A DNA stretch of 64,000 nucleotides from an uncultured Methanobrevibacter sp. (GTDB lineage: Archaea; Methanobacteriota; Methanobacteria; Methanobacteriales; Methanobacteriaceae). Below are positions 54,301-63,493 of the stretch, piece by piece; position 1 is the stretch's first letter, and the number at the start of each line of letters is the position of its first letter. Under the pieces are notes generated by a model. It saw nothing but the letters and a program-made list of their open reading frames with translations. It made no database searches and was not told where the DNA came from. The position numbers were made by a program, and so were the translations under genes. The stretch is from contig OMVX01000001.1 in the NCBI GenBank assembly GCA_900314605.1, positions 1 to 64,000 of the forward strand, given 5' to 3'.

Positions 54301-55749
54301 ATGAGTGTTAAAGAGGAAATTATAAAAGTTCGTGACAATGTTTGGGAAATTCCCAGTAGTTATAAAAGTCAAATGAGGGTTCCTGGACGTTTATACTTAG
54401 ATGATAATGGTTTTGAAAACCTTGATGAAGGATCTATAGAACAAGTAGCTAATGTTGCATGTCTTCCAGGTATTCAAAAGTATTCTATTGGACTTCCAGA
54501 TATTCATTTTGGTTATGGATTCACTATAGGTGGGGTTGGAGCAACAAGTACTAGAAATGGTGTAATAAGTCCTGGAGGAGTAGGATTTGATATTAATTGT
54601 GGAGTAAAAATGATTAGGACAAATCTTACACAAGATGATATTAAACCTCAAATTAAAGAATTAACTGAAACTTTATTTAAAAATATTCCTTCAGGGGTTG
54701 GAAGTAAAGGAAAATTTCATCTTAAAGAAAACCAGGTTGATGATGTTTTAAAATATGGTGCTGAATGGGCAGTAGACCAGGATTTTGGATGGGATGATGA
54801 TTTAAAGTTTTTGGAAGAAAATGGTAGGATTTTAGATGCAGACCCTAGTTTAGTTTCTGATAAAGCTAAACGCAGAGGTATTCCTCAGTTAGGTTCTCTT
54901 GGTTCTGGAAACCACTTTTTAGAAGTACAAAAAATTGATGAAATTTACAATGAGGAAGCTGCTAAAGTATTTGGACTTACCCCAGGAACTATTACAGTTA
55001 TGATACATACAGGTTCACGAGGATGTGGACATCAAGTATGTTCTGATTATTTACGATTAATGGATAAAGCATATAAAAAATATGAAGTTAATATTCCAGA
55101 TAGACAACTTGCATGTGCACCAGTAGATTCTAAAGAAGCCCAAAATTATTTAAAAGCCATGTTTGCAGCAGCTAATTATGCATGGGCAAATAGACAAATT
55201 ATGACACATTGGGTTAGAGAATCTTTTGAATCAGTCTTTAAAAAATCTGCTGATGAAATGGGCATGACAAGTATTTATGATGTTGCACATAATATTGCTA
55301 AAGTTGAAACCCATCAAATTAAAAAATTTAAACAAGAGCTTATTGTGCATCGGAAAGGTGCAACTCGTGCATTTGGTCCTGGTCGAATAGAAGTTCCAAA
55401 AGATTATCGTAGTATTGGTCAACCAGTTTTAATTCCTGGAACTATGGGAACATCTTCTTATATTCTCCATGGAACTGATCTTGCTATGGAGGAAACTTTT
55501 GGTTCTACTGCACATGGTGCAGGAAGAATTTTATCTCGTTCTACTGCTAAAAAACAGTTTAAACCTGAAGAAATTCAAAAAGATATGTCAAATAAAGGTA
55601 TTGAACTTAAAGCAAATACTATGCCTGTTATTGCAGAAGAAGCCCCCGGAGCATATAAAAATGTAGATTCTGTTGTTAAAACTTCTGATAAACTAGGCAT
55701 TGCAAAACTAGTAGCTAAAATTAGTCCTCTTGCAGTGACTAAAGGATAG
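54301..55749 (+). CDS. rtcB: RNA-splicing ligase RtcB (tRNA ligase)
   Basis: 482 aa. GTP- and Mn-dependent 3'-phosphate/5'-OH RNA ligase that joins tRNA exons after splicing endonuclease cleavage. [22 protein letters not shown], then [16 protein letters not shown] with the metal cysteine (about residues 96-105), [23 protein letters not shown], and the guanylylated-histidine segment [20 protein letters not shown] (about 400-420). No intein, unlike some archaeal RtcB genes. CAGTGATT precedes the ATG. Its substrates include the intron-bearing tRNA-Met at 13465-13574. Confidence 0.97.
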   Translation: MSVKEEIIKVRDNVWEIPSSYKSQMRVPGRLYLDDNGFENLDEGSIEQVANVACLPGIQKYSIGLPDIHFGYGFTIGGVGATSTRNGVISPGGVGFDINCGVKMIRTNLTQDDIKPQIKELTETLFKNIPSGVGSKGKFHLKENQVDDVLKYGAEWAVDQDFGWDDDLKFLEENGRILDADPSLVSDKAKRRGIPQLGSLGSGNHFLEVQKIDEIYNEEAAKVFGLTPGTITVMIHTGSRGCGHQVCSDYLRLMDKAYKKYEVNIPDRQLACAPVDSKEAQNYLKAMFAAANYAWANRQIMTHWVRESFESVFKKSADEMGMTSIYDVAHNIAKVETHQIKKFKQELIVHRKGATRAFGPGRIEVPKDYRSIGQPVLIPGTMGTSSYILHGTDLAMEETFGSTAHGAGRILSRSTAKKQFKPEEIQKDMSNKGIELKANTMPVIAEEAPGAYKNVDSVVKTSDKLGIAKLVAKISPLAVTKG

Positions 55750-55832
55750 ATATTAATATTTTAATTTATTTTTTTAATTTTTATCCATTTTTAAAAAATA
55801 TTTTTTTATTAAAACTATGATAGGTGATTATT

Positions 55833-56594
55833 ATGTTAGGAATTATTGGTGGAAGCGGAGTTTATGAATTATCTGATATTGCGGATGCTGTTGAAAAGAA
55901 AACTGTAGAGACTGAATATGGATCAGTTGAAGTAAGTATACTTAATATTGAATCCAAAAAAGTGGCTTTTATTTCACGTCATCTTGAAGGACATAAAATT
56001 CCTCCTCACATGATTAATTATAAAGCTAATATACAGGCTTTAAAAAATTTAGGTGTTACTCAAATTATATCAACAAGTGCAGTAGGTTCTATAAATTTAG
56101 ACATGGCTCCAGGTTCTTTTGTTCTTGTTAATAACTTTTTAGATTTTACAGTTTTAAGAGATAAAACTTTTTTTGATGATGAAGTACATCATCTTGACAT
56201 GTCTGAACCATATTGTCCTCGTTTAAGAGAAATTATTTGTTCCTGTATGGATGATAAAGAATCTATTTTTGACAATGGTACTTATATATGTACAGAAGGT
56301 CCTAGATTTGAAACTCCTGCAGAAATTAAAATGTTTCAACTTTTTGAGGGAGATGTAGTAGGAATGACTGGTCTTCCAGAAGTTGTTTTTGCAAGGGAGA
56401 AAGAAATGTGCTATCAGACAATTTGTTTGGTTACTAATTTTGGAACTTCTATATCTGAAAATATATTAACCCATGATGAAGTTGCTGAAATGATGGATGT
56501 TAAAAAAGATGTTTTATTAACTTTACTTCATAAGGTAATCTTAAAACTAGATGATAACTTTGATTGTTTTTGTTTACATGCATTAGATTATTAA
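55833..56594 (+). CDS. S-methyl-5'-thioadenosine/thioinosine phosphorylase family (MTAP)
   Basis: 253 aa. Purine nucleoside phosphorylase II family. GIIGGSGVYEL (residues ~3-13), FISRHLEGHKIPPHMINYKANIQALKNLGV (about 47-76, phosphate/purine site), TSAVGSINLDMAPGSFVLVNNFLDFT, and YICTEGPRFETPAEIKMF with GDVVGMTGLPEVVFAREKEMCYQ. In methanogens the relative of MJ0060 acts on methylthioinosine, matching the inosine branch of the homocysteine hydrolase at 13882; the base preference is not readable here. The start is ATG 55833 because GGTGAT lies just before; the in-frame GTG at 55824 is part of that site. Confidence 0.88.
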   Translation: MLGIIGGSGVYELSDIADAVEKKTVETEYGSVEVSILNIESKKVAFISRHLEGHKIPPHMINYKANIQALKNLGVTQIISTSAVGSINLDMAPGSFVLVNNFLDFTVLRDKTFFDDEVHHLDMSEPYCPRLREIICSCMDDKESIFDNGTYICTEGPRFETPAEIKMFQLFEGDVVGMTGLPEVVFAREKEMCYQTICLVTNFGTSISENILTHDEVAEMMDVKKDVLLTLLHKVILKLDDNFDCFCLHALDY

Positions 56595-56734
56595 GTTTAT
56601 AAATTTTATTTTAATTTATAAAATGTTTTTGATTGGATATTTTTATTAACTAAAAAATTAATACTATTAATATTTATTAAACAATATTTAATTTAATTTT
56701 TTTTAATTAAATAAATTTTTTTAGAGGTGTATTT

Positions 56735-56929
56735 ATGGTACAAATAATAATAGATCATGATAAATGTGATGGTGAAGATGAATGTGGGGACTGTGTAGAT
56801 TTATGCACTATGGAAGTTCTTAAATGGGTTAATGGTAAAGTTGAACCTGTAGATATTGATGAATGCAGTTTATGTGAAACCTGTGTAGACTTATGTCCTA
56901 ATGAATGTATTAAACTAATAGCTGATTAG
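56735..56929 (+). CDS. Ferredoxin, 2x[4Fe-4S]-type
   Basis: 64 aa. Two cysteine sets: C-x5-C-x2-C-x3-C (CDGEDECGDCVDLC, residues ~11-24) and C-x2-C-x2-C-x3-CP (CSLCETCVDLCP, ~47-58). The first set has unusual spacing and no following proline; the second is classical. Cytosolic low-potential electron carrier. AGAGGTGTATTT precedes the ATG. The stop codon overlaps the ribosome site of the following flavoprotein gene, so the two are surely co-expressed. Confidence 0.9.
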   Translation: MVQIIIDHDKCDGEDECGDCVDLCTMEVLKWVNGKVEPVDIDECSLCETCVDLCPNECIKLIAD

Positions 56930-56938
56930 GGAGAGGGT

Positions 56939-57511
56939 ATAATCTCAAAAGTCATTCTTTTATGTGGTAGTCCCAGAAAAAAAGGAAACACAATGGGTGT
57001 ATTAAAACTTTGTGCTGAAGAAATAGAAAAACAAGGTCTAGAAGCAGAGATTTTAACATTAAATGGTAAAAATATTAATTCATGTATTGCATGTAGTAAA
57101 TGTGGAGTTACCGGCAAATGTGTTTTCAATGATGGGATAAATGAAATAGTTGAAAAACTTAAAGAGGCAGATGGTTTCATTCCAGCTGCACCTGTATACT
57201 TTGGAACTGCTCGAGGCGATATGATGGCAGCTCTTCAAAGAATAGGTAAAATTTCCAGAGCAGGTGATCAATTCTTATCTTGGATGGTTGGTGGACCAAT
57301 TGCAGTTGCAAGACGTGGAGGCCAAACATTAACATTACAAGAAATGACAATGTTTTTCACTATTAATGAAATGATTATTCCAGGAAGTACCTATTGGAAT
57401 ATGGTCTTTGCTGGTGAAGAAGGTAGTTTCACTGAAGATAAGGAAGGATTAGATACTGTAAAACGTTTCTCTTCTAATCTTGCTAAATTAATAACTAAAA
57501 TTAAAAAATAG
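56939..57511 (+). CDS. NADPH-dependent FMN reductase / iron-sulfur flavoprotein-like, non-canonical start
   Basis: About 190 aa. Flavodoxin-fold protein: KVILLCGSPRKKGNTMGVLK is the FMN-phosphate loop at the N-terminus. NINSCIACSKCGVTGKCVFNDGINEIVEKLKEAD (CxACxxC...C) is the cysteine motif of the ISF/multimeric flavodoxin family, and FIPAAPVYFGTARGDMMAALQRI the FMN isoalloxazine region. The first ATG (56993) would delete the essential GSPRKKGNT loop. The frame is open back to the ferredoxin stop without ATG, GTG or TTG, yet GGGAGAGGG (56929-56937) is a perfect ribosome site. ATA 56939 or ATC 56942 are the best-placed start candidates; I use 56939. Confidence 0.75.
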   Translation: MISKVILLCGSPRKKGNTMGVLKLCAEEIEKQGLEAEILTLNGKNINSCIACSKCGVTGKCVFNDGINEIVEKLKEADGFIPAAPVYFGTARGDMMAALQRIGKISRAGDQFLSWMVGGPIAVARRGGQTLTLQEMTMFFTINEMIIPGSTYWNMVFAGEEGSFTEDKEGLDTVKRFSSNLAKLITKIKK

Positions 57512-57604
57512 TTTTTCCTTTTTTTTATTTTTTTACTTTTTAATTACTATTTTAAATTTAATTCTTTTTTTTGTTTTTAAGTTTATAATTTTTGGAGAGT
57601 TTTT

Positions 57605-57946
57605 ATGAATTTTGCTGTAGCATCAACTGATGGAGAGAATATTGATTTACATTTTGGTAAAGCAAGTTCTATATGTATATTTGATTATGATGATGGAGAG
57701 ATTAATTTTTTAGATAAATATAATATAGATATTGATGAAGATAAACATCATCAAGGTTCATTAATTGTTAATTTCCTTAACAATCATAATATAAAAACTA
57801 TTTTTGTCCTTCAAATAGGATTTAAATCAAAAATTAAAGTTGATGATGCAGGTATTAAGGTTGTTGTAGATGAAGGATCTATTAAAGGTGCTGTTTTAAA
57901 ATATGTAAATCATCTTAAATTTATGGAAAAACCTGTAGAATTTTGA
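57605..57946 (+). CDS. NifX/NifB C-terminal-like (dinitrogenase iron-molybdenum cofactor) family protein
   Basis: 113 aa. FAVASTDGENIDLHFGKASSICIFDYDDGEINFLD (residues 3-38) is the ribonuclease-H-like PF02579 core with the DxHFGxA motif. HHQGSLIVNFLNNHNIKTIFVLQIGFKSKIKVDDAGIKVVVDEGSIKGAVLKYV completes it. In diazotrophs these bind FeMo-cofactor precursors; many methanogens carry stand-alone copies beside ferredoxin and iron-sulfur proteins, and here it follows that pair by 93 bp. A metal-cluster storage or delivery role is an inference. GGAGAGTTTTT precedes the ATG. Confidence 0.82.
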   Translation: MNFAVASTDGENIDLHFGKASSICIFDYDDGEINFLDKYNIDIDEDKHHQGSLIVNFLNNHNIKTIFVLQIGFKSKIKVDDAGIKVVVDEGSIKGAVLKYVNHLKFMEKPVEF

Positions 57947-58173
57947 ATTTATTTTAATTAATTTTTTTTATTATTTTAGATTTTACAATTTTATTTAGTT
58001 TTAAAAATATTTTTCTATTATTCTACTCTTTGATTTAATTATTTTATAAATAAATAATATAAAACAGGGAAAATATCTTATTTTATCTTATATTAAAATT
58101 TTGACTATATATTTTTAAAGTAGATATTTATTTTAAACAAAGTTTTATATATGATAAATATAAAAATTAAATT

Positions 58174-58484
58174 AACCTTTTAGGGCGGGTTTTATTTTAT
58201 TAAAACTTTTATTTTAAAATTCTTTTAAAAATAACTGGATTGAGTCCATATTAGCTAAATTGTCGATTAAAGAAGTTAAATAACTCTTTATCTTGTTTAT
58301 TAGACTGTAATATGTTTATTTAATAATTACAGTTGGTATTGTTATTTTTATACATTTAAAAATCTAATTTAGTATTAAGTTTTACTCTAATATAGATTTA
58401 TTTTTTATTTAATTCAATTGTGAATAAACTAATTTTTTAGCTAATATTCCAATTTAAATAATTAGATAGCCGTATCTAATTTTT
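58174..58484 (+). ncRNA. Candidate structured RNA upstream of the S3Ae gene
   Basis: Inference from architecture only. A consensus-like box A TTTATATATGA (58144-58154) predicts a start near 58174. Just after it lies the only GC island of the spacer (AGGGCGGG, 58182-58189). Potential helices are GTTTTA/TAAAAC (58189-58206) and ACTGTAAT/ATTACAGT (58304-58333), with GGATTGAGTCC as a small hairpin. The unit closes with a 9-bp stem and T-run at 58460-58484. It is not recognisable as SRP RNA, RNase P RNA or a C/D or H/ACA RNA, and could instead be a long mRNA leader of rps3ae. Confidence 0.3.
58460..58484 (+). terminator. Hairpin with T-run between NifX-like gene and the S3Ae gene
   Basis: AATTAGATA, tetraloop GCCG, TATCTAATT: a 9-bp stem (outer pair shared with the T-run) followed by TTTTATT. 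It resembles an intrinsic terminator on the plus strand and lies more than 500 bp after the previous gene, so it probably ends a separate transcript. Confidence 0.6.
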
Positions 58485-58593
58485 ATTAATATTCTAAAAA
58501 TTAATTAAATAATCCTATTTGTAATCATTTTTTCAATAAATTTACAATAATATTAAAGGATTTTTCATAAAAATTATTATAGAGGAGATTTAA

Positions 58594-59169
58594 ATGGCAA
58601 AAGCTAGACGTAGAGTACGAGATACTTGGAGAGAAAAATCATGGTATGATATTAAAACACCAGTAGAATTTGGTGAAAAGGATATAGGTTCAACACCAGC
58701 AAGAGATCCAGAATTTTTAGCTGGAAGAACTGTTGAAGTAACTATGAGGGAATTAACCGGTGATTTTTCCAAACAATATATTAAATTACAATTTGAAATT
58801 GATAATGTTGCAGGTACTGTAGCAAATACTAAATTCACTGGACATAAAATTACTTCAGACCGTATCAGAAGTATGATTAGAAGAGGAACTAGTAGAATTG
58901 ATGCTCCTGTAGTTGTAACTACTAAAGATGACCGTGAAGTTAAAGTTCATGTTTTAGCTGTAACTAGTAGAAGAGCTAAATCTTCCCAACAAAAATTTAT
59001 GAGAGAAACTATTGAAAATTTAGTTTCAGAATCTGCAACTGAAAAATCTTTCAAGGAATTTACTGAAGTTTTAACTAATGGTAGATTAGCTTCTGAGATT
59101 TATCATAATGCTAAAAAAATATATCCACTTAACAGAGTAGAAATTATTAAAAGTAAAGTTTTAAAATAG
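58594..59169 (+). CDS. rps3ae: 30S ribosomal protein S3Ae (S1e)
   Basis: 191 aa, usual archaeal length. Small-subunit protein shared by archaea and eukaryotes. Basic N-terminus MAKARRRVRDTWREKSWYDIKTP, then GSTPARDPEFLAGRTVEVTMRELTGDF (about residues 30-56), KFTGHKITSDRIRSMIRRGTSRIDAPVVVTTKD and KIYPLNRVEIIKSKVLK at the end. GAGGAGATTTAA precedes the ATG. It stands 95 bp upstream of the DUF92 gene. Confidence 0.97.
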   Translation: MAKARRRVRDTWREKSWYDIKTPVEFGEKDIGSTPARDPEFLAGRTVEVTMRELTGDFSKQYIKLQFEIDNVAGTVANTKFTGHKITSDRIRSMIRRGTSRIDAPVVVTTKDDREVKVHVLAVTSRRAKSSQQKFMRETIENLVSESATEKSFKEFTEVLTNGRLASEIYHNAKKIYPLNRVEIIKSKVLK

Positions 59170-59264
59170 ATTTCTAATTCTTTACCTTTTTTAATTTTTC
59201 TTTTAATAATTAAAAATATATTGTAAAGAATATTTTTTCTTAATTTATTTTTTGCAGTGATTTT

Positions 59265-59963
59265 ATGCAGGATATAGTATGGGTACATTGTCTCTCAGTA
59301 ATCGCTTTATTTATTATGGGAGCTTTTATTTATAAAAGAAAAGCTTTAGATTTTTTGGGTTCAATTGTAATGGTTATTATGGGTATAGTAATCATACTTT
59401 CAGCAGGGATCCGATGGTTATTAATTATTTTACTCTTTTTATTATTGGGTCTTAGTGCCACATTTTACTCAAAGGATTATAAAAAAGGCCTTGGAGAGTT
59501 TGAAGGTAGAAGAACAGCTAAAAATGTTATTTCTAATGGAGTAGTAGCTTTTATTATGGCTGCTTTTGGAGGTTATTATATGCCTTTTGTTGGAGGTTTC
59601 ATCGGTGCTGTTTCAACTGCAACTGCTGATACTTTAGGAAGTGAAGTTGGTATTTTATCCACTCCTCGTTTAATAACTAATTTTAAAAAAGTTTCCCCAG
59701 GAACTAATGGTGCTATATCTATTAGAGGGACTCTTGCAGGAATTATTGGTTCTGCAATTATAGGTGTTGCTTCTTATTTCTTAGGACTTTTATCAGATCC
59801 TTTTTTAGCACTTAAAATCAGTATTATTTCAGGTACTATAGGTTGTTTTATGGACAGTCTTTTAGGTGCTTTACTTGAAAATAAAAATATATTAAATAAT
59901 GAGCATGTAAATCTTTTAGCAACTATTACTGGTGCTATTGTCGGTATATTATGCGCTCTTTAA
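59265..59963 (+). CDS. DUF92 (TMEM19) family membrane protein
   Basis: 232 aa, about six membrane helices. The family core is clear: GRRTAKNVISNGVVAFIMAAFGG (about residues 79-101), GAVSTATADTLGSEVGILS with conserved Asp-Thr-x-x-Ser-Glu (about 113-131), PRLITNFKKVSPGTNGAISIRGTLAGIIGS, and GCFMDSLLGALLE with the conserved DSxLGA motif. Relatives include plant VTE6, which phosphorylates phytyl-phosphate; an isoprenoid-phosphate kinase role in archaeal lipid salvage is plausible but unproven. GTGATTTT precedes the ATG. Confidence 0.85.
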   Translation: MQDIVWVHCLSVIALFIMGAFIYKRKALDFLGSIVMVIMGIVIILSAGIRWLLIILLFLLLGLSATFYSKDYKKGLGEFEGRRTAKNVISNGVVAFIMAAFGGYYMPFVGGFIGAVSTATADTLGSEVGILSTPRLITNFKKVSPGTNGAISIRGTLAGIIGSAIIGVASYFLGLLSDPFLALKISIISGTIGCFMDSLLGALLENKNILNNEHVNLLATITGAIVGILCAL

Positions 59964-60244
59964 TTATTAAATTATTATTTTACTAATTTTTATCTTTTTT
60001 TCTTATTTTTAAATATTCTTAATTTTCTAGTTCTAAAACTTAAATCTTTTAAATAATTTTATCAGAATTAAGGATAGATTTTACATAAAATTATAGTTAA
60101 GAAAAATTAGTATTTTTTTTATAAAAAACAGTATATTATATTAAAAGCATTTATATTTTGTTACAAAAAAATCTTTAAAAAACTTTATTTTAAAAAATAT
60201 TAAATAAAAATTAAAAAAGGATTAAATTTTAAATAAATTAAAAT

Positions 60245-60412
60245 TTAAGCTTTTTCTTCTGGGACAAATGCATCTTTTCCTTGGTGACATTCAGGACAAT
60301 CCCAATCATCAGGCATATCAGATAATTTGGTTCCTGGAGCAATATTATGTGCTTCATCACCAGCTTCTTCGTCAAATACGTATCCGCAGTACATACATAC
60401 ATATCTTGCCAT
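60245..60412 (-). CDS. Rubredoxin
   Basis: 55 aa. Two CxxC pairs bind a single iron: CMYCGYVFD (Cys 6 and 9) and DCPECHQGK (Cys 39 and 42). The middle has PGTKLSDMPDDWDCP, the standard rubredoxin aromatic region. Electron carrier, often to rubrerythrin, F420H2 oxidase or superoxide-reductase systems in oxygen defence of anaerobes, none of which is beside it. The terminal MARYVCMYCGY starts at the ATG complement 60412, preceded by GAGAGTGGTAAAA. Monocistronic on the minus strand. Confidence 0.95.
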   Translation of the reverse strand: MARYVCMYCGYVFDEEAGDEAHNIAPGTKLSDMPDDWDCPECHQGKDAFVPEEKA

Positions 60413-60703
60413 TTTTACCACTCTCTTTTTTGTTAATTTAATTCCTATATATTAGAATTAATTAAATTTAATTTCTAATTTATACTATTAATATTTATTG
60501 TTTTTTTATAAATAAAATTTTAAAATAAATTATATATGTTTTTAAAATAATAATTATTATTGTATAATATTTTACTTAAAATCTTAAAAGATACTTTAAT
60601 TAATGTTTTTAATATTTGATTAATTTTTTTTTATTATATTCAATTATTATTAAATTTTAATCTTAAATTAAATATTCAATCTTTAAATCTTCTAGGTGAT
60701 TAA

Positions 60704-61942
60704 ATGAAAGGAATGATATTAGTAATGGATGGTATGGGTGACCGTCCAATTAAAGAACTTAAGAATAAAACTCCCCTTCAAGCAGCTAATACTCCAAATA
60801 TGGATAAAATGGCTAAAGATGGTATAACTGGAATTATGGATTCTATTGCTCCAGGTATTAGGCCAGGAAGTGATACTGCACATTTATCTATTTTAGGTTA
60901 TGACCCTTATGAGGTATATACTGGGAGAGGTCCTTTTGAAGCTTCAGGTGTAGGATTAGACGTTATTCCGGGAGATATTGCTTTTAGATGTAATTTTTCA
61001 ACAATGGATGATGAGGGTATAGTAACTGATAGAAGAGCTGGAAGAGTAAGGGAAGGTACAAAAGACCTTGTAGATGTTTTAAATACTATGGTTATTGAAG
61101 GTTATGAAGATATTAAAATTATATTTAAAGAATCTACAGGTCATCGGGCAGTACTTATTCTTAGAGGGGAAGGTTTATCTGGAAAGGTTTCAGATGCAGA
61201 TCCTAAGGTAGAAAATAAAAAACCGGCAGTTGTTAAAGGTTTGGATGGAAGTGCTGAAGCAGAAAAAACAGCAGATTTATTAAATAAAATAGTTTATAAG
61301 ACCTATGAAATGATTAAAGACCATCCTGTAAATCTTGAAAGAATTAAAAATAATTTACCTCCTGCTAATGTAGTTATACCTCGTGGTGCAGGGGAGGTAC
61401 CTGATGTTGAAGCAATAAATGATAAATATGAGGTAAATTCTGCTTGTATTGCCGAAACTGGTTTAATTATGGGGATTGGCCGCTTTGCTGGAATGGATGT
61501 TATTGAAATGGAAGATGTAACTGGTGGAGTAGATACTAATCTTGAAAATATTAGGGATACTATTGTAGACCAGGTTAAAAATTCTTCACATGATTTCTTC
61601 TTAATTAATATTGATGGTGCAGATGAAGCAGGTCATGATGGAAATTTTAAGGAGAAACTTTCATTCATTGAAAAAGTAGATAAGGTTGTTATGAGTGAAC
61701 TTCTAAAACTAGAAGATGTTTATATTTTCCTTACAGCAGATCACTCTACACCTATATCTGTTAAAAATCACAGTGCAGATCCTGTACCTGTTTTAATTAG
61801 AGGTCCTGAAGTCAGAGTAGATGATGTTTCAGAGTATAATGAAATTGCTGTAGCTCGAGGAGGCCTTTCAAGAATTAGAGGTGCTGACGTAATGAATATT
61901 ATGATGGATTTAATGAATTATGCACATAAATTTGGAGCATAA
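60704..61942 (+). CDS. apgM: 2,3-Bisphosphoglycerate-independent phosphoglycerate mutase (archaeal ApgM)
   Basis: 412 aa. Interconverts 3- and 2-phosphoglycerate; alkaline-phosphatase superfamily. N-terminal VMDGMGDRP with metal Asp (about residues 7-15), the catalytic-serine region [18 protein letters not shown] (about 62-79), [45 protein letters not shown] and [19 protein letters not shown], which carry the metal His/Asp set. The length matches archaeal ApgM. GGTGATTAA precedes the ATG. Followed after 21 bp by glmM, probably one operon through glmU. Confidence 0.95.
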   Translation: MKGMILVMDGMGDRPIKELKNKTPLQAANTPNMDKMAKDGITGIMDSIAPGIRPGSDTAHLSILGYDPYEVYTGRGPFEASGVGLDVIPGDIAFRCNFSTMDDEGIVTDRRAGRVREGTKDLVDVLNTMVIEGYEDIKIIFKESTGHRAVLILRGEGLSGKVSDADPKVENKKPAVVKGLDGSAEAEKTADLLNKIVYKTYEMIKDHPVNLERIKNNLPPANVVIPRGAGEVPDVEAINDKYEVNSACIAETGLIMGIGRFAGMDVIEMEDVTGGVDTNLENIRDTIVDQVKNSSHDFFLINIDGADEAGHDGNFKEKLSFIEKVDKVVMSELLKLEDVYIFLTADHSTPISVKNHSADPVPVLIRGPEVRVDDVSEYNEIAVARGGLSRIRGADVMNIMMDLMNYAHKFGA

Positions 61943-61963
61943 TAATTATTTTAGGTGTTTAAT

Positions 61964-63319
61964 ATGGTTAGTGTTGGTAAAAAGCTATTTGGAACTTCTG
62001 GAATTAGAGGAGAGATAGGTAGTGAGGTTACAGCTGAACTTGCTTTAAATGTTGGTAAATCTTTAGGATTTTATCTTGGTGGTGAAGGAACAGTTGTACT
62101 TGGTTATGATACAAGAACCACAAGTAAAATGTTAGAACATGCAATTACAGCAGGTCTTGTAGAAAGTGGAATAAATATTATAAAATTAGGTATGGTTCCA
62201 ACTCCTCTTGTAGGTTATGCAACAGAAAAATTTTCAGCTGATACAGGGGTAATGATTACAGCTTCACATAATCCTTCTAAATATAATGGAATTAAATTAT
62301 GGAATAATAATGCTATGGCTTATACTCCTGAGCAGGAAAAAATTATTGAAGATATTTATCTAAATAAAAAATATGAAAATACTAGCTGGGATAAAATAGG
62401 GTCTATAGAAGTAAATAGTGAAATTAAAGAAAAATATATTGAGGATTTACTTTCTTTAGTTAATATTGAACCAGGATTTAAAGTTGTAATTGACTGTGCT
62501 TCAGGTGCAGGTAGTGAATTATCACCAATATTGTTTAGACGTGCAGGTTGTGAGGTAATTACCTTGAATTCTCAAGTTGATGGTTTTTTCCCAGGTCGTA
62601 ATCCTGAACCAAATGATGCAAACTTAGGTTCACTTAAAAAAGTAGTAAAAGCTACTGGTGCAAATCTTGGAATTGCTCATGATGGCGATGCTGACCGTAT
62701 GATGGCTGTAGATGAAACAGGTAAAGTAGTTGATTTTGATAAATTACTTGCACTTATGGCAGCTGAATTTGGAGGAACTATTGTTACTACTGTAGATGCA
62801 GGTCTTGTAATGGATGTTGAACTTGAAAAAGTTGGGGGTAAAGTCTTAAGAACTCCAGTAGGGGATGTTGCAGTAGCAGATGCAATCATTAAAAACAATG
62901 CAAGTTTTGGTGGAGAACCTTCAGGGACATGGTTATACCCAGACTTCTGTATGTGTCCTGATGGATTATTATCCGGTATTAGACTTGCTAATATTGTTTC
63001 TCATAAGGGACCACTTTCAAAATTATTATCTAATATGGCAGATTATCCTAATATTCGTGAGAAGATTACATGTTCTAATGAAGAAAAGATAATAATTATG
63101 AAGAATATGGAAGAGGAAATGACAAAGGCTTTTGATGATATAAAAGAAGTTAATAATATTGATGGTGTTCGTTTAAGTTTAAATGATGGTAGTTGGGTTT
63201 TAATTCGTCCTTCAGGAACAGAAAACTATATAAGAATTACTTTAGAATCACCATCTGAAGATAAAGCTAATAAAATGAAAGATATTTGTGTTAATTTAAT
63301 TAAATCTCATATAAATTAA
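61964..63319 (+). CDS. glmM: Phosphoglucosamine mutase
   Basis: 451 aa. Alpha-D-phosphohexomutase making glucosamine-1-phosphate for UDP-GlcNAc, needed for pseudomurein and N-glycans. KLFGTSGIRGEIG (about residues 7-19), the phosphoserine loop MITASHNPSKYNGIKLW (about 95-111), metal loop HDGDADRMM (about 235-243), sugar loop GGEPSGTW and C-terminal RPSGTENYIRI phosphate-binding motif. The start is ATG 61964 behind GGTGTTTAAT; the in-frame GTG at 61955 belongs to that site. It lies upstream of glmU, its natural pathway partner. Confidence 0.93.
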   Translation: MVSVGKKLFGTSGIRGEIGSEVTAELALNVGKSLGFYLGGEGTVVLGYDTRTTSKMLEHAITAGLVESGINIIKLGMVPTPLVGYATEKFSADTGVMITASHNPSKYNGIKLWNNNAMAYTPEQEKIIEDIYLNKKYENTSWDKIGSIEVNSEIKEKYIEDLLSLVNIEPGFKVVIDCASGAGSELSPILFRRAGCEVITLNSQVDGFFPGRNPEPNDANLGSLKKVVKATGANLGIAHDGDADRMMAVDETGKVVDFDKLLALMAAEFGGTIVTTVDAGLVMDVELEKVGGKVLRTPVGDVAVADAIIKNNASFGGEPSGTWLYPDFCMCPDGLLSGIRLANIVSHKGPLSKLLSNMADYPNIREKITCSNEEKIIIMKNMEEEMTKAFDDIKEVNNIDGVRLSLNDGSWVLIRPSGTENYIRITLESPSEDKANKMKDICVNLIKSHIN

Positions 63320-63493
63320 TTATATTAAATTATTTCCTTTTAATTTTTAAAATTTTTTTTATTATTTGTTAATTATTTCAAACTTAAATAAATTAATTTT
63401 AATAATATAAAATTATATATTTATAATATAATGTAATAGATTTTCTAACAATATTTTTTTTTATTTATATTGTTTATTCAAGGAGGAATTATT

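Larger units (their letters stand above)
57947..58593. other. Long intergenic region with candidate transcription unit
   Basis: 647 bp between the NifX-like and S3Ae genes. The left ~190 bp are featureless A/T. From 58144 a TATA box, a GC island, several hairpins and a terminator-like stem follow (separate entries). The last ~100 bp should contain the S3Ae promoter. No protein gene was seen. Confidence 0.5.
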
